A DNA stretch of 64,000 nucleotides from Bog-756 sp963756515. GTDB lineage: Bacteria; Actinomycetota; Acidimicrobiia; Acidimicrobiales; RAAP-2. Of the stretch, positions 52,811 to 62,130 are shown in pieces; within the stretch, counting starts at the first letter, position 1; each line of letters begins with the position of its first letter. The notes under the pieces were generated by a model that did no database searches, was not told the origin of the DNA, and worked only from the letters and a program-made list of their open reading frames with translations. The translations under genes were made by a program, and so were the position numbers. The stretch lies in assembly GCA_963756515.1 (NCBI GenBank), contig CAVWNV010000005.1:1-64000 (forward strand), given 5' to 3'.

Positions 52811-54070
52811 ATGACCGATCTACTGATGTCCGGGGACCACCTGACCATCACGGACCGATTCTTCGCGACCCGGTCCCTCACCGAGTCCCTGGCGTCGTCG
52901 CTCTCGCCGGAAGACCAGACCGTGCAGTCCATGCCCGACGTGAGCCCGACGAAGTGGCACCGGGCCCACACCACCTGGTTCTTCGAAACGTTCCTGTTGT
53001 TACCCAATCAACCCGACTACCGGGTGTTCCATCCGGACTACGGATTCCTCTTCAACTCGTACTACGAGGGAGTCGGAGCCCGGTATCCGCGCCACGATCG
53101 GGGCCTGGTGTCCAGACCCGGAGTGGAAGAGATCGCCTCCTACCGGAGCCACGTTGACGACGCCATGGCGACTCTGCTCGAAGGCTCGGCCGGCGGACCC
53201 CTGGTCGAACTGGTCGAGCTCGGCATCCAACACGAGCAGCAGCATCAGGAGCTGCTGTTGATGGACATCAAGCATGTCCTGTCCCGCAATCCGATGGCGC
53301 CGGCCTACGACGCCATCCGCCTGCCCGCTCCGGAGGCCGGCGGCGAACCCACGTGGACCGAGTACCCCGAGGAAACCGTCGAGATCGGCCACGCCGGATC
53401 CGGCTTCTGTTTCGACAACGAGCTTCCCCGGCATCGGGAGTACCTCCGGTCGTTCGCCATCACCGACCATCCGGTGACGTGCGGCGAGTGGTTGGCCTTC
53501 ATCGACGACGACGGCTACCACCGCCCGGAGTTCTGGCTGTCGGACGGATGGGCCACGGTCCAATCGGAGGGTTGGGAGAGCCCCCTGTACTGGTCGCGCC
53601 ACGACGACTACTGGCACGAGTTCACCCTCGGTGGTGCTGCGCCGATCAATCCGTCCCAACCGGTCTGCCACGTGAGCTACTACGAGGCCGATGCCTACGC
53701 CCGCTGGGCCGGATGCCGGCTCCCCACCGAGGCCGAGTGGGAGTTCGCCACGGTCGGCCAGTCGCGGGAGGGGGCCTTTCTCGATCAGACCAAGCTCCAT
53801 CCCACCCCGACGGGCCGTTCCACCGGGGTTTCGGGGCTCTTCGGGAACGTATGGCAGTGGACCTCCTCGGCCTACGGTCCCTACCCCGGTTTCGAGCCCG
53901 CGGCGGGAGCCGTGGGCGAGTACAACGGAAAGTTCATGGTCAACCAGTACGTTCTGAGGGGCGGCTCGTGCGTGACACCCCCGGACCACATCCGGTCCAG
54001 CTACCGGAACTTCTTCCCGCCATCCGCCCGTTGGGTATTCGCCGGCCTCCGGCTGGCCCGCGATGTCTGA
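52811..54070 (+). CDS. egtB: Hercynylcysteine S-oxide synthase EgtB
   Basis: A 419-residue non-heme iron enzyme for ergothioneine synthesis. The DinB-like N-terminal domain supplies the iron ligands His50 (KWHRAHTTW), His141 and His145 (IQHEQQHQELLLMD). The C-terminal formylglycine-generating-type domain has CRLPTEAEWEFAT, GLFGNVWQWTSSAY and RGGSCVTP. It couples hercynine to gamma-glutamylcysteine or cysteine using O2. ATG 52811 has GGAGGA just upstream. egtD follows 51 bp later; egtA, egtC and egtE are not in the window. Confidence 0.93.
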   Translation: MTDLLMSGDHLTITDRFFATRSLTESLASSLSPEDQTVQSMPDVSPTKWHRAHTTWFFETFLLLPNQPDYRVFHPDYGFLFNSYYEGVGARYPRHDRGLVSRPGVEEIASYRSHVDDAMATLLEGSAGGPLVELVELGIQHEQQHQELLLMDIKHVLSRNPMAPAYDAIRLPAPEAGGEPTWTEYPEETVEIGHAGSGFCFDNELPRHREYLRSFAITDHPVTCGEWLAFIDDDGYHRPEFWLSDGWATVQSEGWESPLYWSRHDDYWHEFTLGGAAPINPSQPVCHVSYYEADAYARWAGCRLPTEAEWEFATVGQSREGAFLDQTKLHPTPTGRSTGVSGLFGNVWQWTSSAYGPYPGFEPAAGAVGEYNGKFMVNQYVLRGGSCVTPPDHIRSSYRNFFPPSARWVFAGLRLARDV

Positions 54071-54121
54071 CCGGGCCCGGGACAGCCCGCCCGCTCACCA
54101 GTCCGGAGGAATGCCGAGCCC

Positions 54122-55106
54122 ATGCCTGCCGTGATCCCCCCCACCATGGATGTCCACCTGACCGGCTCGGATCTCCGGGAGGCCATGGAACGGGACGTCC
54201 GCAGCGGACTCGCCGGCGATCCCAAGAGCCTGCCACCCGTCTACTTCTACGACGACCGGGGCAGCCGACTCTTCGACGAGATCACCCGCCTACCGGAGTA
54301 CTACCCGACCCGCTCAGAGCGCTCCATCCTCGACGCCCACGCCGGGGACATCGCCGAGCAGGCCGGAGCCGACACTCTTGTCGAGCTCGGTGCCGGGACC
54401 TGTGAGAAGTCACGAATCCTGCTCGATGCCATGCAGTCCACAGGCACACTGCGACGGTTCGTCCCCCTCGACGTGAGCGACACCACGCTGTGGGAGGCGG
54501 CCACGGCCCTCTCCGAGGAGTACCCCGGTGTGGCCGTCGAGCGCGGTGGTCGCCGACTTCCACCACCACCTCGACCGGCTACCGACCGACGGCACTCGCC
54601 TCTTCGCCTTCCTCGGCGGCACCATCGGCAATCTCGACCCCGGCCAACGCAGGACGTTCTTCATCCAGTTGGCCAAGGCCATGACCATGGACGACCGGCT
54701 GCTCCTCGGGACCGACCTGGTCAAGGACCGGGACCGCCTGGTCGACGCCTATGACGACGGTGCCGGGGTCACCGCCGAGTTCAACCGGAACGTGCTGCTC
54801 GTCCTCAACCGCGAGCTGGGTGCCAACTTCGATCCCGAACAGTTCGAGCACGTGGCCCGGTGGAACGAGGCCGACCGGCGAATAGAGATGCATCTCCGAT
54901 CGTCCCGCACCCAACGGATCCGGGTGGCCGACCTCGACCTCGATCTCACGTTCGGCACCGGTGAGGAGATGCTCACCGAGATCAGCACCAAGTTCACGCC
55001 GGAGGCCCTCGGGGCCGAGCTCAACGAGTGCGGCTTCGTGGTGGAGACCATGTGGCTCTCCGGGGGGGACGAGTTCCTTCTGACCATGGCCCGCCCCTCC
55101 TCGTAG
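54122..55106 (+). pseudogene. egtD: L-histidine N-alpha-methyltransferase EgtD, frameshifted
   Basis: Two overlapping frames encode one EgtD: residues to EEYPGVAVE in frame 2 (54122-54541), then AVVADFHHHLDRL to the stop in frame 3 (54543-55106). Removing the single extra base at 54542 (GAGCGCGG to GAGGCGG) restores a 327-residue protein, the normal EgtD length. Signature pieces are present: VYFYDDRGSRLFDEITRLPEYY, VELGAGTCEKSR, FAFLGGTIGNLDP, and the C-terminal TKFTPEALGAELNECGF. The enzyme trimethylates histidine to hercynine. As read it is broken; a base-calling error is at least as likely as a real mutation, because egtB beside it is intact. Confidence 0.85.
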
Positions 55107-55158
55107 CCGTCCAGGGCGTCGCCGACGCCGTCGCCGACCCGGGGATCCCCGAGTCTGC

Positions 55159-56529
55159 TCAATCGGCCAGCAGGTCTTTGACCGCCGTCTCCACCGCCCG
55201 ATGGAAGGTGGGATAGGCGTAGATCATGTGGCGGAGGCGGGTGGTGGCGACCTCTGCGTAGACGGCCAGCGTGAGTAGACCGAGGACCTCACCGCCGGTG
55301 GGTCCGGCCGATGTCGCCCCGACCAGGACCCCACGCTCGGAGTCCTCGACCAGCTTGATGAAGCCCTGGTTGCCGGCCTTGTGGATCCACCCCCGGGTGG
55401 ATTCGGCCAGCGGGGCGAGACCCACCCGCACCTGGATCCCCTGGTCGCGGGCGCCACGCTCGGTCAAGCCCACCGAGCCGATCTCGGGATCGGTGAACGT
55501 CACCCGCGGCACGGCCCGGTAGTCGGCCGGGACAACCTGGTGCCCGAGGATGTCGTTCACCGCGATGTCGGCCTGGTACATGGACATGTGGGTGAACGCA
55601 CCGTCGCCGACGGCGTCCCCCACCGCCCACAGGCCGTCCACCCCCTCCACCCGCATGTGGTCGTCGACCGGCAGGGACCGGGCCGACGGGTCGAGTCCGA
55701 CCGAGGCCACGTTCAACCCGGCCAGATCCGGCCGGCGGCCGGCCGCCACCAGCAGCTGCTCGGCCACCAAGGACTCGCCGCCAGCCAGTCCCACCGCGAA
55801 GTGGCCGCCGTCGTGGTGGACCGACTCGATGGCGGCCCCGACGCGCACATCGATCCCCTCGGATCCGAACACCCGGGCCAACAGCGTTCCGGCCTCGGGC
55901 TCCTCCGGCCCGACCAGATGCGGACCCGCCTCGAGGACGGTGACCTCGGCGCCGAAGCGGCGGAACACCTGGGCCAGCTCGACGCCGATGGCCCCACCAC
56001 CGAGGACGGCCAGCGAGGCCGGCACGGCCTCGGTCTCGACCGCCTCCCGGTTGGTCCAGTACGGGGTACCTTCCAGCCCGTCGACCGGTGGGATCCAGGG
56101 CCGCGACCCGATGTTGACCACGACGGCGCGTTGCGCCTCGATGACACGGTCGCCGACCGCCACCGTGGTCGGACCTTCCAGCCGACCCCATCCCCGGACC
56201 AGGCGCCCTCCCTTGTCCTCGAACCGCTTCGCCGCCACCCCGTCGTCCCACGAGTCGGTGGCCTCCTGGCGGATGCGCCGGGCCACCCGGCCCCAGTCGG
56301 GCTGCACCGTGACCGTACCGGCCATCTCCGGCACCCGTCGGGCCTCGGCCAGGAGATCGGCGGCCCGGATCATCATTTTGGAGGGGACGCACCCCCAGTA
56401 GGGGCATTCCCCACCCACCAGCTCCGCCTCCACACCGACCACGTCGAGGCCGGCCTCGGCCAGGCGACCGGCCAGGTCCTCTCCGCCCGGACCCATACCC
56501 ACCACGACCACGTCGGCCCGTTCGCTCAT
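55159..56529 (-). CDS. FAD-dependent pyridine nucleotide-disulfide oxidoreductase
   Basis: A 456-residue flavoprotein of the class I disulfide-reductase family (lipoamide dehydrogenase/mercuric reductase-like). FAD motif VVVVGMGPGGEDLAGRL, redox motif GGECPYWGCVPSK (Cys-x4-Cys), NAD motif LAVLGGGAIGVELAQ, second FAD motif GLWAVGDAVG, and the C-terminal base pair YPTFHRAVETA (His and Glu). The PYWG insertion between the Cys residues is characteristic of a reductase subgroup of unclear substrate. The ATG has CGGAGGAG upstream. Confidence 0.87.
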   Translation of the reverse strand: MSERADVVVVGMGPGGEDLAGRLAEAGLDVVGVEAELVGGECPYWGCVPSKMMIRAADLLAEARRVPEMAGTVTVQPDWGRVARRIRQEATDSWDDGVAAKRFEDKGGRLVRGWGRLEGPTTVAVGDRVIEAQRAVVVNIGSRPWIPPVDGLEGTPYWTNREAVETEAVPASLAVLGGGAIGVELAQVFRRFGAEVTVLEAGPHLVGPEEPEAGTLLARVFGSEGIDVRVGAAIESVHHDGGHFAVGLAGGESLVAEQLLVAAGRRPDLAGLNVASVGLDPSARSLPVDDHMRVEGVDGLWAVGDAVGDGAFTHMSMYQADIAVNDILGHQVVPADYRAVPRVTFTDPEIGSVGLTERGARDQGIQVRVGLAPLAESTRGWIHKAGNQGFIKLVEDSERGVLVGATSAGPTGGEVLGLLTLAVYAEVATTRLRHMIYAYPTFHRAVETAVKDLLAD

Positions 56530-56646
56530 CGTCGCTCCTCCGGTTGTCGCGTCCGGCGTGGCGAGCTCGGCGTGATCGGGCCCGTCCGGTCGGTCCCACC
56601 GGTTCTACCCGCTCGTGGCCGGCCTTGCACCCGTCCTGGTCTCGGA

Positions 56647-57591
56647 TCAGGCGGAGCGCTGGCGGGCCACGTCGAAGCAGGCGATGGCGCCGGCGGTGGC
56701 GACGTTGAGGGACGAGAGGGTGCCGTGCTGGGGAATCGCCGCCAGGGCGTCGCACCGCTTCCGGCTGAGCGGGGCCAGCCCCGTCCCCTCCGAGCCCAAC
56801 ACCAGCGCCACGGGCTGCTCGCCGAGGGACAGTGAGTACAGGGCCTGCTCCGCCTCCCCGACGAGTCCGACCGTCCACACCCCGAGCTGGCCGAGCTGCT
56901 GGAGTGCCGCCGGCACCCCGGCCACCAGGGTCATCGGGAGGTACTCGATGGCGCCGGCGGCCACCTTGGCCACGGTGGGCGAGAGATGGGCCGACCGGTG
57001 TCTCGGGAGCACGACGCCGGTCACTCCGGCGCACTCGGCGCTCCGCAGGAGCGATCCGAGGTTGTGGGGGTCGGTGATGCCGTCCAGGACCAGCAAGAAC
57101 GGCACCCGGCCCCGCCGTGACGGCCCGCACAGTGCCACCAGCGGCGTCTCCTCCACCGGTCGGGCCAGCGCCACCACCCCCTGGGCCGCTTCAGTCCGGG
57201 CCACCGAGTCGATGCGGCGGCGCGACACGTACTCCACCCGGACCCGGCGGGTGGAGGCCAGGGCCTCGATCTCGTCGAGGATGGCGGAGTCGTCCATGCC
57301 CTCGGCCATCAACAGTGACGTCACGGCCCGCCGGTTGGCACTCAGGAGCTCGCGCACCGCCTGACGCCCTTCGACCTGACCGCCGCCGAGCCCTGTCGGG
57401 GCCGACACCCTCGGGGCCCTGGTCGCATTGGCCGCCCGACCCCCACCCCCCTGGGTCCCCCGACGCGGCAGAGCACCACTCGAGGCGCCCTTCGACCCCG
57501 CGCCGCGGCGGGAGCTCCCGGTGGACCGGCCCCTACCGGATCCACCCCGGGCCGGCTTTCCCCGCCCCCCGGCGCTCTTGGGCGGGCTCAC
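56647..57591 (-). CDS. rlmB: 23S rRNA (guanosine-2'-O-)-methyltransferase RlmB
   Basis: A 314-residue SpoU/TrmH methyltransferase. The RNA-binding domain is GGGQVEGRQAVRELLS; the knot domain has LVLDGITDPHNLGSLLRSAE, VALVLGSEGTGLAPLSRK and LSSLNVATAGAIACFDV. About 55 N-terminal residues are Arg/Gly/Ser-rich and basic. The start is a GTG overlapping the ispF stop by 4 bp (GTGA). It completes the carD-ispD-ispF-rlmB set; cysS, which sits before rlmB in mycobacteria, is missing. Confidence 0.9.
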   Translation of the reverse strand: MSPPKSAGGRGKPARGGSGRGRSTGSSRRGAGSKGASSGALPRRGTQGGGGRAANATRAPRVSAPTGLGGGQVEGRQAVRELLSANRRAVTSLLMAEGMDDSAILDEIEALASTRRVRVEYVSRRRIDSVARTEAAQGVVALARPVEETPLVALCGPSRRGRVPFLLVLDGITDPHNLGSLLRSAECAGVTGVVLPRHRSAHLSPTVAKVAAGAIEYLPMTLVAGVPAALQQLGQLGVWTVGLVGEAEQALYSLSLGEQPVALVLGSEGTGLAPLSRKRCDALAAIPQHGTLSSLNVATAGAIACFDVARQRSA

Positions 57592-58112
57592 GGCCCGTCC
57601 CCTCCGGGCCGGGTCGGGACGGCGACCAGCAGCACCACGGCGGTGCAGGCGATCCCCTCGGCCCGACCCAGGGCTCCGAGGCCCTCGGCCCGGGTGGCCT
57701 TCACGTTCACCGGCGCGCCCAGCACCGTCCCCAACCGCTCGGCCATGGCCTCCACGAAGGGGGCCAGCCGGGGACGCTCCGCCACCACGGTGCAGTCGGC
57801 GTTGACCGCCGCCCACCCGGCCCGGCGGGCCAGGTCGACGACATCGGCCAGGATCCCCATGCTGTCGGCCCCACTCCACCGCGGGTCGCTGTCCGGAGCA
57901 TGGCGGCCGAGATCCCCGAGCCCGGCGCCGCCCAGGACGGCGTCGGCGATGGCATGGGCCACGGCGTCGGCGTCACTGTGACCTTCGAGACCCCGGGCTC
58001 CGTCGCCGGTGACCGTCACTCCACCGAGGATCAGCGGACGGTCGACGCGCTCGGAGAACCGGTGCACGTCCAGACCCTGGCCGACCCGCAGGGCCGGTGG
58101 CCCATCGCTCAC
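57588..58112 (-). CDS. ispF: 2-C-methyl-D-erythritol 2,4-cyclodiphosphate synthase
   Basis: A 174-residue IspF. The metal-binding Asp/His are in GQGLDVHRF and the substrate loop is GHSDADAVAHAIADA; LGDLGRHAPDSDPRW and NADCTVVAERPRLAP follow, and the C-terminal VNVKATRAEGLGALGR is the family end. It makes MEcPP in the MEP isoprenoid route. The GTG overlaps the ispD stop by 4 bp; an ATG further up would intrude on ispD. It works just after IspD and IspE. Confidence 0.93.
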   Translation of the reverse strand: MSDGPPALRVGQGLDVHRFSERVDRPLILGGVTVTGDGARGLEGHSDADAVAHAIADAVLGGAGLGDLGRHAPDSDPRWSGADSMGILADVVDLARRAGWAAVNADCTVVAERPRLAPFVEAMAERLGTVLGAPVNVKATRAEGLGALGRAEGIACTAVVLLVAVPTRPGGDGP

Positions 58113-58795
58113 CACGGCAACGCCCCCCGTAGCGCTTCGGCGATGTCCAGATCCTCGGGCCGGGTGAGCTTCAGGTTCCACGGATCCCCCGGAACGGTCC
58201 GCACCGTCGCACCCATCTGCTCGAGCAGGCCGGCGTCGTCGGTGGCCTGGCCTCCGGGCAGGTGGGCGGCACGGAGGGCGTCGGCGACAAAGGCCTGAGG
58301 GGTCTGCACCGTGACCAGACCGTCGCGATCGACGGTAGATCCGACCTGTCCGCCCGAGGTCCGCTTCAGTGTGTCCGACACCTCGATGACCGGGATGGCA
58401 CCCTCGACCCCGCCCTCGCCCACCGCCCCCACCACCGCGGCGAAGAGGGCCGGTGAGGCCAACGGGCGGGCGGCGTCGTGGACGATGATGACGGTGGCGT
58501 CCCGGGGCACGGCAGCCAGGCCGGCCCGGACCGAATCAGCCCGGGTCGGGCCGCCCGTCACCACGCAGTCCGCTCCCCAATCGGCGTCGGCGTCGACGAC
58601 GTCGTCGTCGTCGTCGTCGTCGACAGCACGGTGGACACCATGGGACCGATCGGGAACCACCAGCACCACGCCGTCAGCGACCGAGCGGGCCGATGACACC
58701 GACCAGGCCGCCACCGGACGCCCCCCGAGTTGGAGAAACTGCTTGGGTCCCCCGAAGCGGCGTCCCGATCCTCCGGCCACCACGATGGCCCACAC
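58109..58795 (-). CDS. ispD: 2-C-methyl-D-erythritol 4-phosphate cytidylyltransferase
   Basis: A 228-residue IspD. The CTP-binding VVAGGSGRRFGGPKQFLQLGG is at the N-terminus, ADSVRAGLAAVP and VHDAARPLAS are in the middle, and VQTPQAF, TDDAGLLEQ and NLKLTRPEDL close the fold. It makes CDP-ME from MEP and CTP. A run of seven Asp (VDDDDDDDVVDADAD, about residues 58-72) is encoded by a (GTC)7 microsatellite and lies in a surface loop; it is unusual. The start is GTG 58795, 14 bp after carD. Confidence 0.93.
   Translation of the reverse strand: MWAIVVAGGSGRRFGGPKQFLQLGGRPVAAWSVSSARSVADGVVLVVPDRSHGVHRAVDDDDDDDVVDADADWGADCVVTGGPTRADSVRAGLAAVPRDATVIIVHDAARPLASPALFAAVVGAVGEGGVEGAIPVIEVSDTLKRTSGGQVGSTVDRDGLVTVQTPQAFVADALRAAHLPGGQATDDAGLLEQMGATVRTVPGDPWNLKLTRPEDLDIAEALRGALPW
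58601..58621 (+). repeat. (GTC)7 trinucleotide run in ispD
   Basis: Seven GTC copies, read on the minus strand as GAC (Asp). The repeat number can change without shifting the frame, so strains may differ in the length of the acidic loop. Confidence 0.9.
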
Positions 58796-58809
58796 GGAGC
58801 CCGCTCGGC

Positions 58810-59286
58810 TCAGGGAAGAGCCTCGTTGAGGCGAACTTCGGCTGTCTCCTCGTCGACCCCGAGGGCAAAGGTCAACTCCGACACCAGGATCTGACGAGCC
58901 CGTTGGAGCATACGCTTCTCGCCGGCCGAGAGACCCTTGTCCTTGTCGCGGATGGACAGGTTCCGGACCACCTCGGCCACCTGGTAGATGTCTCCCGACC
59001 GCAACTTCTCCGAGTGGTTCTTGTACCGGCGCGACCAGTTGGTCGGCATCCGGGCCTCCTTCTTACGGAGCACGGCGAAGACCTCTTCCACCTCTTCGTC
59101 GTTGATCACCTCTCGCAGGCCGACGCCCTCGGTGTTGTCGGCCGGCACCATCAGGGTCAGGTCCCCGTAGGCCAGGCGGAGCACCAGGTACTCCTGTTTC
59201 TTGCCGAACGCCTCTTTAGTCTCGCGTCGTTCGACTACTGCCGCGCCGTGGTGCGGATAGACGACCTTGTCACCGATGTCGAACAC
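58810..59286 (-). CDS. carD: CarD-family transcriptional regulator
   Basis: A 158-residue CarD. The N-terminal Tudor-like RNA polymerase-binding domain is FDIGDKVVYPHHGAAVVERR, and the DNA-binding helical domain includes MPTNWSRRYKNHSEKL with the conserved Trp that wedges the -10 region. It stabilises the open complex and is usually essential in actinobacteria. GTG 59286 has AGGAGG 5 nt upstream; the longer frame to 59364 lacks a site. Upstream the 148-bp gap to disA holds a GGCCCCTACCGC direct repeat (near 59378-59400). Confidence 0.93.
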   Translation of the reverse strand: MFDIGDKVVYPHHGAAVVERRETKEAFGKKQEYLVLRLAYGDLTLMVPADNTEGVGLREVINDEEVEEVFAVLRKKEARMPTNWSRRYKNHSEKLRSGDIYQVAEVVRNLSIRDKDKGLSAGEKRMLQRARQILVSELTFALGVDEETAEVRLNEALP

Positions 59287-59434
59287 CGTTCCTCCTGGCG
59301 TTGCGTGCTGGTCCCGGGCTGGTGAGCTCGATCGGGGCCGCGTAGGGAGCACGCCATGGTACACGGTGGCGGCGTCGGCCCCTACCGCGGCCCCTACCGC
59401 GGCACGGCCACGGCGCGGCCAGCCGGGTCGCCCG

Positions 59435-60526
59435 CTACTGGTAGCGCTCGAAGATGCTGGCCTCGGCCAGGCGGGCCAGACCCTCCTTCACCGAGTGGGC
59501 GCGGGCCTCGCCCACGCCTTCGACCTGCTCGAGCTCGCCCAACGACGCCCGCATGACCTGTTGGAGATTGGAGAATCGGTCCACGATCCGCTCGATGATC
59601 ACGTCCGAGAATCTCGGCAATCTCGACAGGATCCGGTAGCCGCGTGGTTCCACGCCGGAATCGGCATCGTGGAGCGACCCCGTCAGCCCGAGGATCTCCG
59701 CCACCTGTTGGGCATCGGATAGTTGTTCGGACGACAGACGGGCCAGCTGCTCGAGGACCCGGTGGACCACGGTCAGCCGGTCCCGGCCCTTGACCGGCGG
59801 GAGCCGGCAGTAGTCCCGGACCACCAGGCGCAGGGCCGGGGCCACCCCGTCGACCAGTTCCGTGGACTGGAGACCGACCAACCGGCCATCGTCGCCCAGC
59901 TCCACCAGGTAGCCGTCCACCTCCTCGGCGATGCGCAGGAGCATCTCGGCCGCCTGGACCACGCCGATCACGTCGCCCACCGACACCGTGTCCTCGACCT
60001 CGAGCATCGAGAGCCCCGAGAGGGCCACGTCGAAGCGGACCCGGAACCTCTGCATGGTGGCCAGGGCCTGGTCCGTCCGGTCATGGAGCCATCCGGTGGG
60101 CTGCACGGTGTGCTTCAGGTCGTTGCGGTAGACGGCGATGACCGACATGGCCGCCGACACCGACAGGACCGGCACGTCGATGGACCGGGCCACCCGCTCG
60201 GCCGTCCGATGCCGGGTGCCCGTCTCGGAGGTGGGGATGCTGGCCTTCGGCATCAGGTGAACATTGGCCCGGGCGATGCGGGAGGCATCGGGGGCCAGGA
60301 TGATGGCGCCGTCCATCTTGGCCAACTCCGACAGGCGCTGGGGACTGAACTCGGCGTCGAGCAGGAATCCACCCGAGCAGATGGACAGGACGCCGGGACC
60401 GTCTCCGACCACGACGAGGGCACCGCGCTTGGCCCGGAGGATCCGGTCCAGCCCGTCACGCAACGGCTGCCCGGGGGCCGCCATGGCCAGGGCGTCACTG
60501 AGTGGCGAACTCTGTCGGGCGGTCAC
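59435..60526 (-). CDS. disA: DNA integrity scanning diadenylate cyclase DisA
   Basis: A 363-residue DisA. The DAC domain has the catalytic DGA in KMDGAIILAPD and the ATP-binding GTRHRTAE; the central helical spine and the C-terminal HhH DNA-binding domain (LGELEQVEGVGEARAHSV) are present. It makes c-di-AMP and moves along DNA, pausing at recombination intermediates. radA lies directly upstream in the same direction with a 45-bp gap, as is common in bacteria. The GTG start gives MTARQSSPLSD. Confidence 0.95.
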   Translation of the reverse strand: MTARQSSPLSDALAMAAPGQPLRDGLDRILRAKRGALVVVGDGPGVLSICSGGFLLDAEFSPQRLSELAKMDGAIILAPDASRIARANVHLMPKASIPTSETGTRHRTAERVARSIDVPVLSVSAAMSVIAVYRNDLKHTVQPTGWLHDRTDQALATMQRFRVRFDVALSGLSMLEVEDTVSVGDVIGVVQAAEMLLRIAEEVDGYLVELGDDGRLVGLQSTELVDGVAPALRLVVRDYCRLPPVKGRDRLTVVHRVLEQLARLSSEQLSDAQQVAEILGLTGSLHDADSGVEPRGYRILSRLPRFSDVIIERIVDRFSNLQQVMRASLGELEQVEGVGEARAHSVKEGLARLAEASIFERYQ

Positions 60527-60571
60527 GGTCGAATGGTACCTGGCCCCGCCCGATCGGGCTCCGTCCGCAGC

Positions 60572-61960
60572 TCAGTCGGTGAGGCCTTCGGCCAGAAAAC
60601 GGGTGACGGCGTCTATGACCGTGTCCACCCTGATCAGCTGCACTCCCCGGGGACCGGCGGGAGAGGACGCCGGCACCACCACCCGGTCGAAGCCGAGACG
60701 AGCGGCCTCCTCGAGGCGCCGGGGCAGGTTGGTGACCTGACGAACCTCGCCGGCCAGACCGACCTCGCCCACGGCGGCCAGGTCGGGTGGGAGCGCTAGA
60801 CCGGTGGCCGCCGACGCCACGGCCATGGCCACGGCCAGGTCCGCGGCCGGCTCGGTGACCCGGATCCCTCCGGCCACCGACGCGAAGACGTCCATGCCCA
60901 GCACCGGCATGTCGGCATGTCGGGCCAGTACGGCCAGGGTCATCATCAAGCGACCGCTGTCCAGTCCCACCACGGAACGCTTGGGCTGGGCCTGACCCAT
61001 GGGGATCACCAGCGCCTGCAGTTCGACCAGCAGGGTGCGACGCCCCTGTACGGCGGGCAGGACCACTCCTCCGGGTACCCCGACCAGACGGTCGCCCAGC
61101 AGGAGCCGGCCGGGATCGTCCACCGGGTTGAGACCGTTGTCGCCCATCTCGAACAGGCCGAGCTCGCCGGTGGGTCCGAACCGGTGTTTGACGGCCAGGA
61201 GGAGCCGGAGCGAGTGGTGGCGGTCGCCCTCGAAACTCAGGACGGTGTCCACCATGTGCTCGAGAGCCCGGGGCCCGGCCAAGGAGCCGTCCTTGGTGAC
61301 ATGGCCTACCAGTACGGTGGCCACCTGACGGGACTTGGCCAGCCCGACGATCTGATCGGCACACTCCCGTACCTGGGTCACACTGCCGGGAACGCCCGTG
61401 GCCCGGCGCTCACCGGGAACGGCCGGGCCGATGGCCACGGCCTGGATGGAGTCGATGACGACCAGGTCGGGATCGCACTCGACCACGGCGTTGATGACGG
61501 CGCCGACGTCGGTGGCGGGAAGAATCAGCAGACCGGGCGGCACAGGGCCCAGCCGCTCGGCCCGCAGCCGGACCTGGTGAGCCGACTCCTCGGCCGAGAC
61601 GAGCAGGACACGGTGCCCGGCCACCGCCCGGGCCGCCAGCACCTGGAGCAAGAGCGTGGACTTGCCGATACCTGGTTCCCCGCCGACCAGGGTCACAGAG
61701 CCGGGAACCAGACCGCCCGAGAGCACCCGGTCGAACTCGTCCACCCCGGTCGGAACGGCCGTGGCCTCGGAGACGTCCACCGATGACAGGGGGACCGGCA
61801 TGGAGGACAGGCCGAGGGCGTCCACCGCCTGGACCAGCGACCCGAGTTGGGCCTCTTCGACCAGGGTGTTCCACTCTCCGCACGTCGGGCAGCGACCGGC
61901 CCAGCGGGCGGTGGTCGAGCCACAGTCGATGCAGCGGTGCCGCTTTGCCGTCTTGGCCAT
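60572..61960 (-). CDS. radA: DNA repair protein RadA
   Basis: A 462-residue RadA/Sms. The zinc finger is CIDCGSTTARWAGRCPTCGEW, Walker A is GGEPGIGKSTLL, Walker B is LVVIDSIQAV, and the Lon-like domain follows. The RadA signature KNRFG reads KHRFG here (LLAVKHRFGPTGELG), an Asn to His change at a non-catalytic position. It drives branch migration in recombination repair. It is encoded just before disA and after clpC, with a structured AT-rich gap in between. Confidence 0.94.
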   Translation of the reverse strand: MAKTAKRHRCIDCGSTTARWAGRCPTCGEWNTLVEEAQLGSLVQAVDALGLSSMPVPLSSVDVSEATAVPTGVDEFDRVLSGGLVPGSVTLVGGEPGIGKSTLLLQVLAARAVAGHRVLLVSAEESAHQVRLRAERLGPVPPGLLILPATDVGAVINAVVECDPDLVVIDSIQAVAIGPAVPGERRATGVPGSVTQVRECADQIVGLAKSRQVATVLVGHVTKDGSLAGPRALEHMVDTVLSFEGDRHHSLRLLLAVKHRFGPTGELGLFEMGDNGLNPVDDPGRLLLGDRLVGVPGGVVLPAVQGRRTLLVELQALVIPMGQAQPKRSVVGLDSGRLMMTLAVLARHADMPVLGMDVFASVAGGIRVTEPAADLAVAMAVASAATGLALPPDLAAVGEVGLAGEVRQVTNLPRRLEEAARLGFDRVVVPASSPAGPRGVQLIRVDTVIDAVTRFLAEGLTD

Positions 61961-62054
61961 GGGCCCGATGGTAGGGACTGGGTGTGCCAGAGGGGGTGAT
62001 CGGCCCCCACCGGCGATACCTCGAGGTCCGGCCGTCCGTCGGAGCTCTGTTAAT

Positions 62055-62110
62055 TCTTTTCGGAATAGCTATACAGAATACATATACCTTGTATATCTAT
62101 TTCGAAAAGA
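62055..62110. repeat. AT-rich imperfect inverted repeat, 21-bp arms
   Basis: Left arm 62055-62075 (TCTTTTCGGAATAGCTATAC plus A) matches the reverse complement of 62090-62110 at 19 of 21 bases, with a 14-nt loop. It is by far the most AT-rich stretch in the window. The low GC and long arms do not suit a terminator; a protein-binding site, recombination (dif/att-like) site or DNA-uptake scar are the options. Confidence 0.75.
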
Positions 62111-62130
62111 TGGTCCGACGTCCGATACAC

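Noticed and set aside
55137..55152. CGGGGATCCCCG palindrome after egtD as a terminator
   Set aside because: The palindrome has no loop and no U-run, so it cannot form a normal hairpin terminator; it may be chance in GC-rich DNA.
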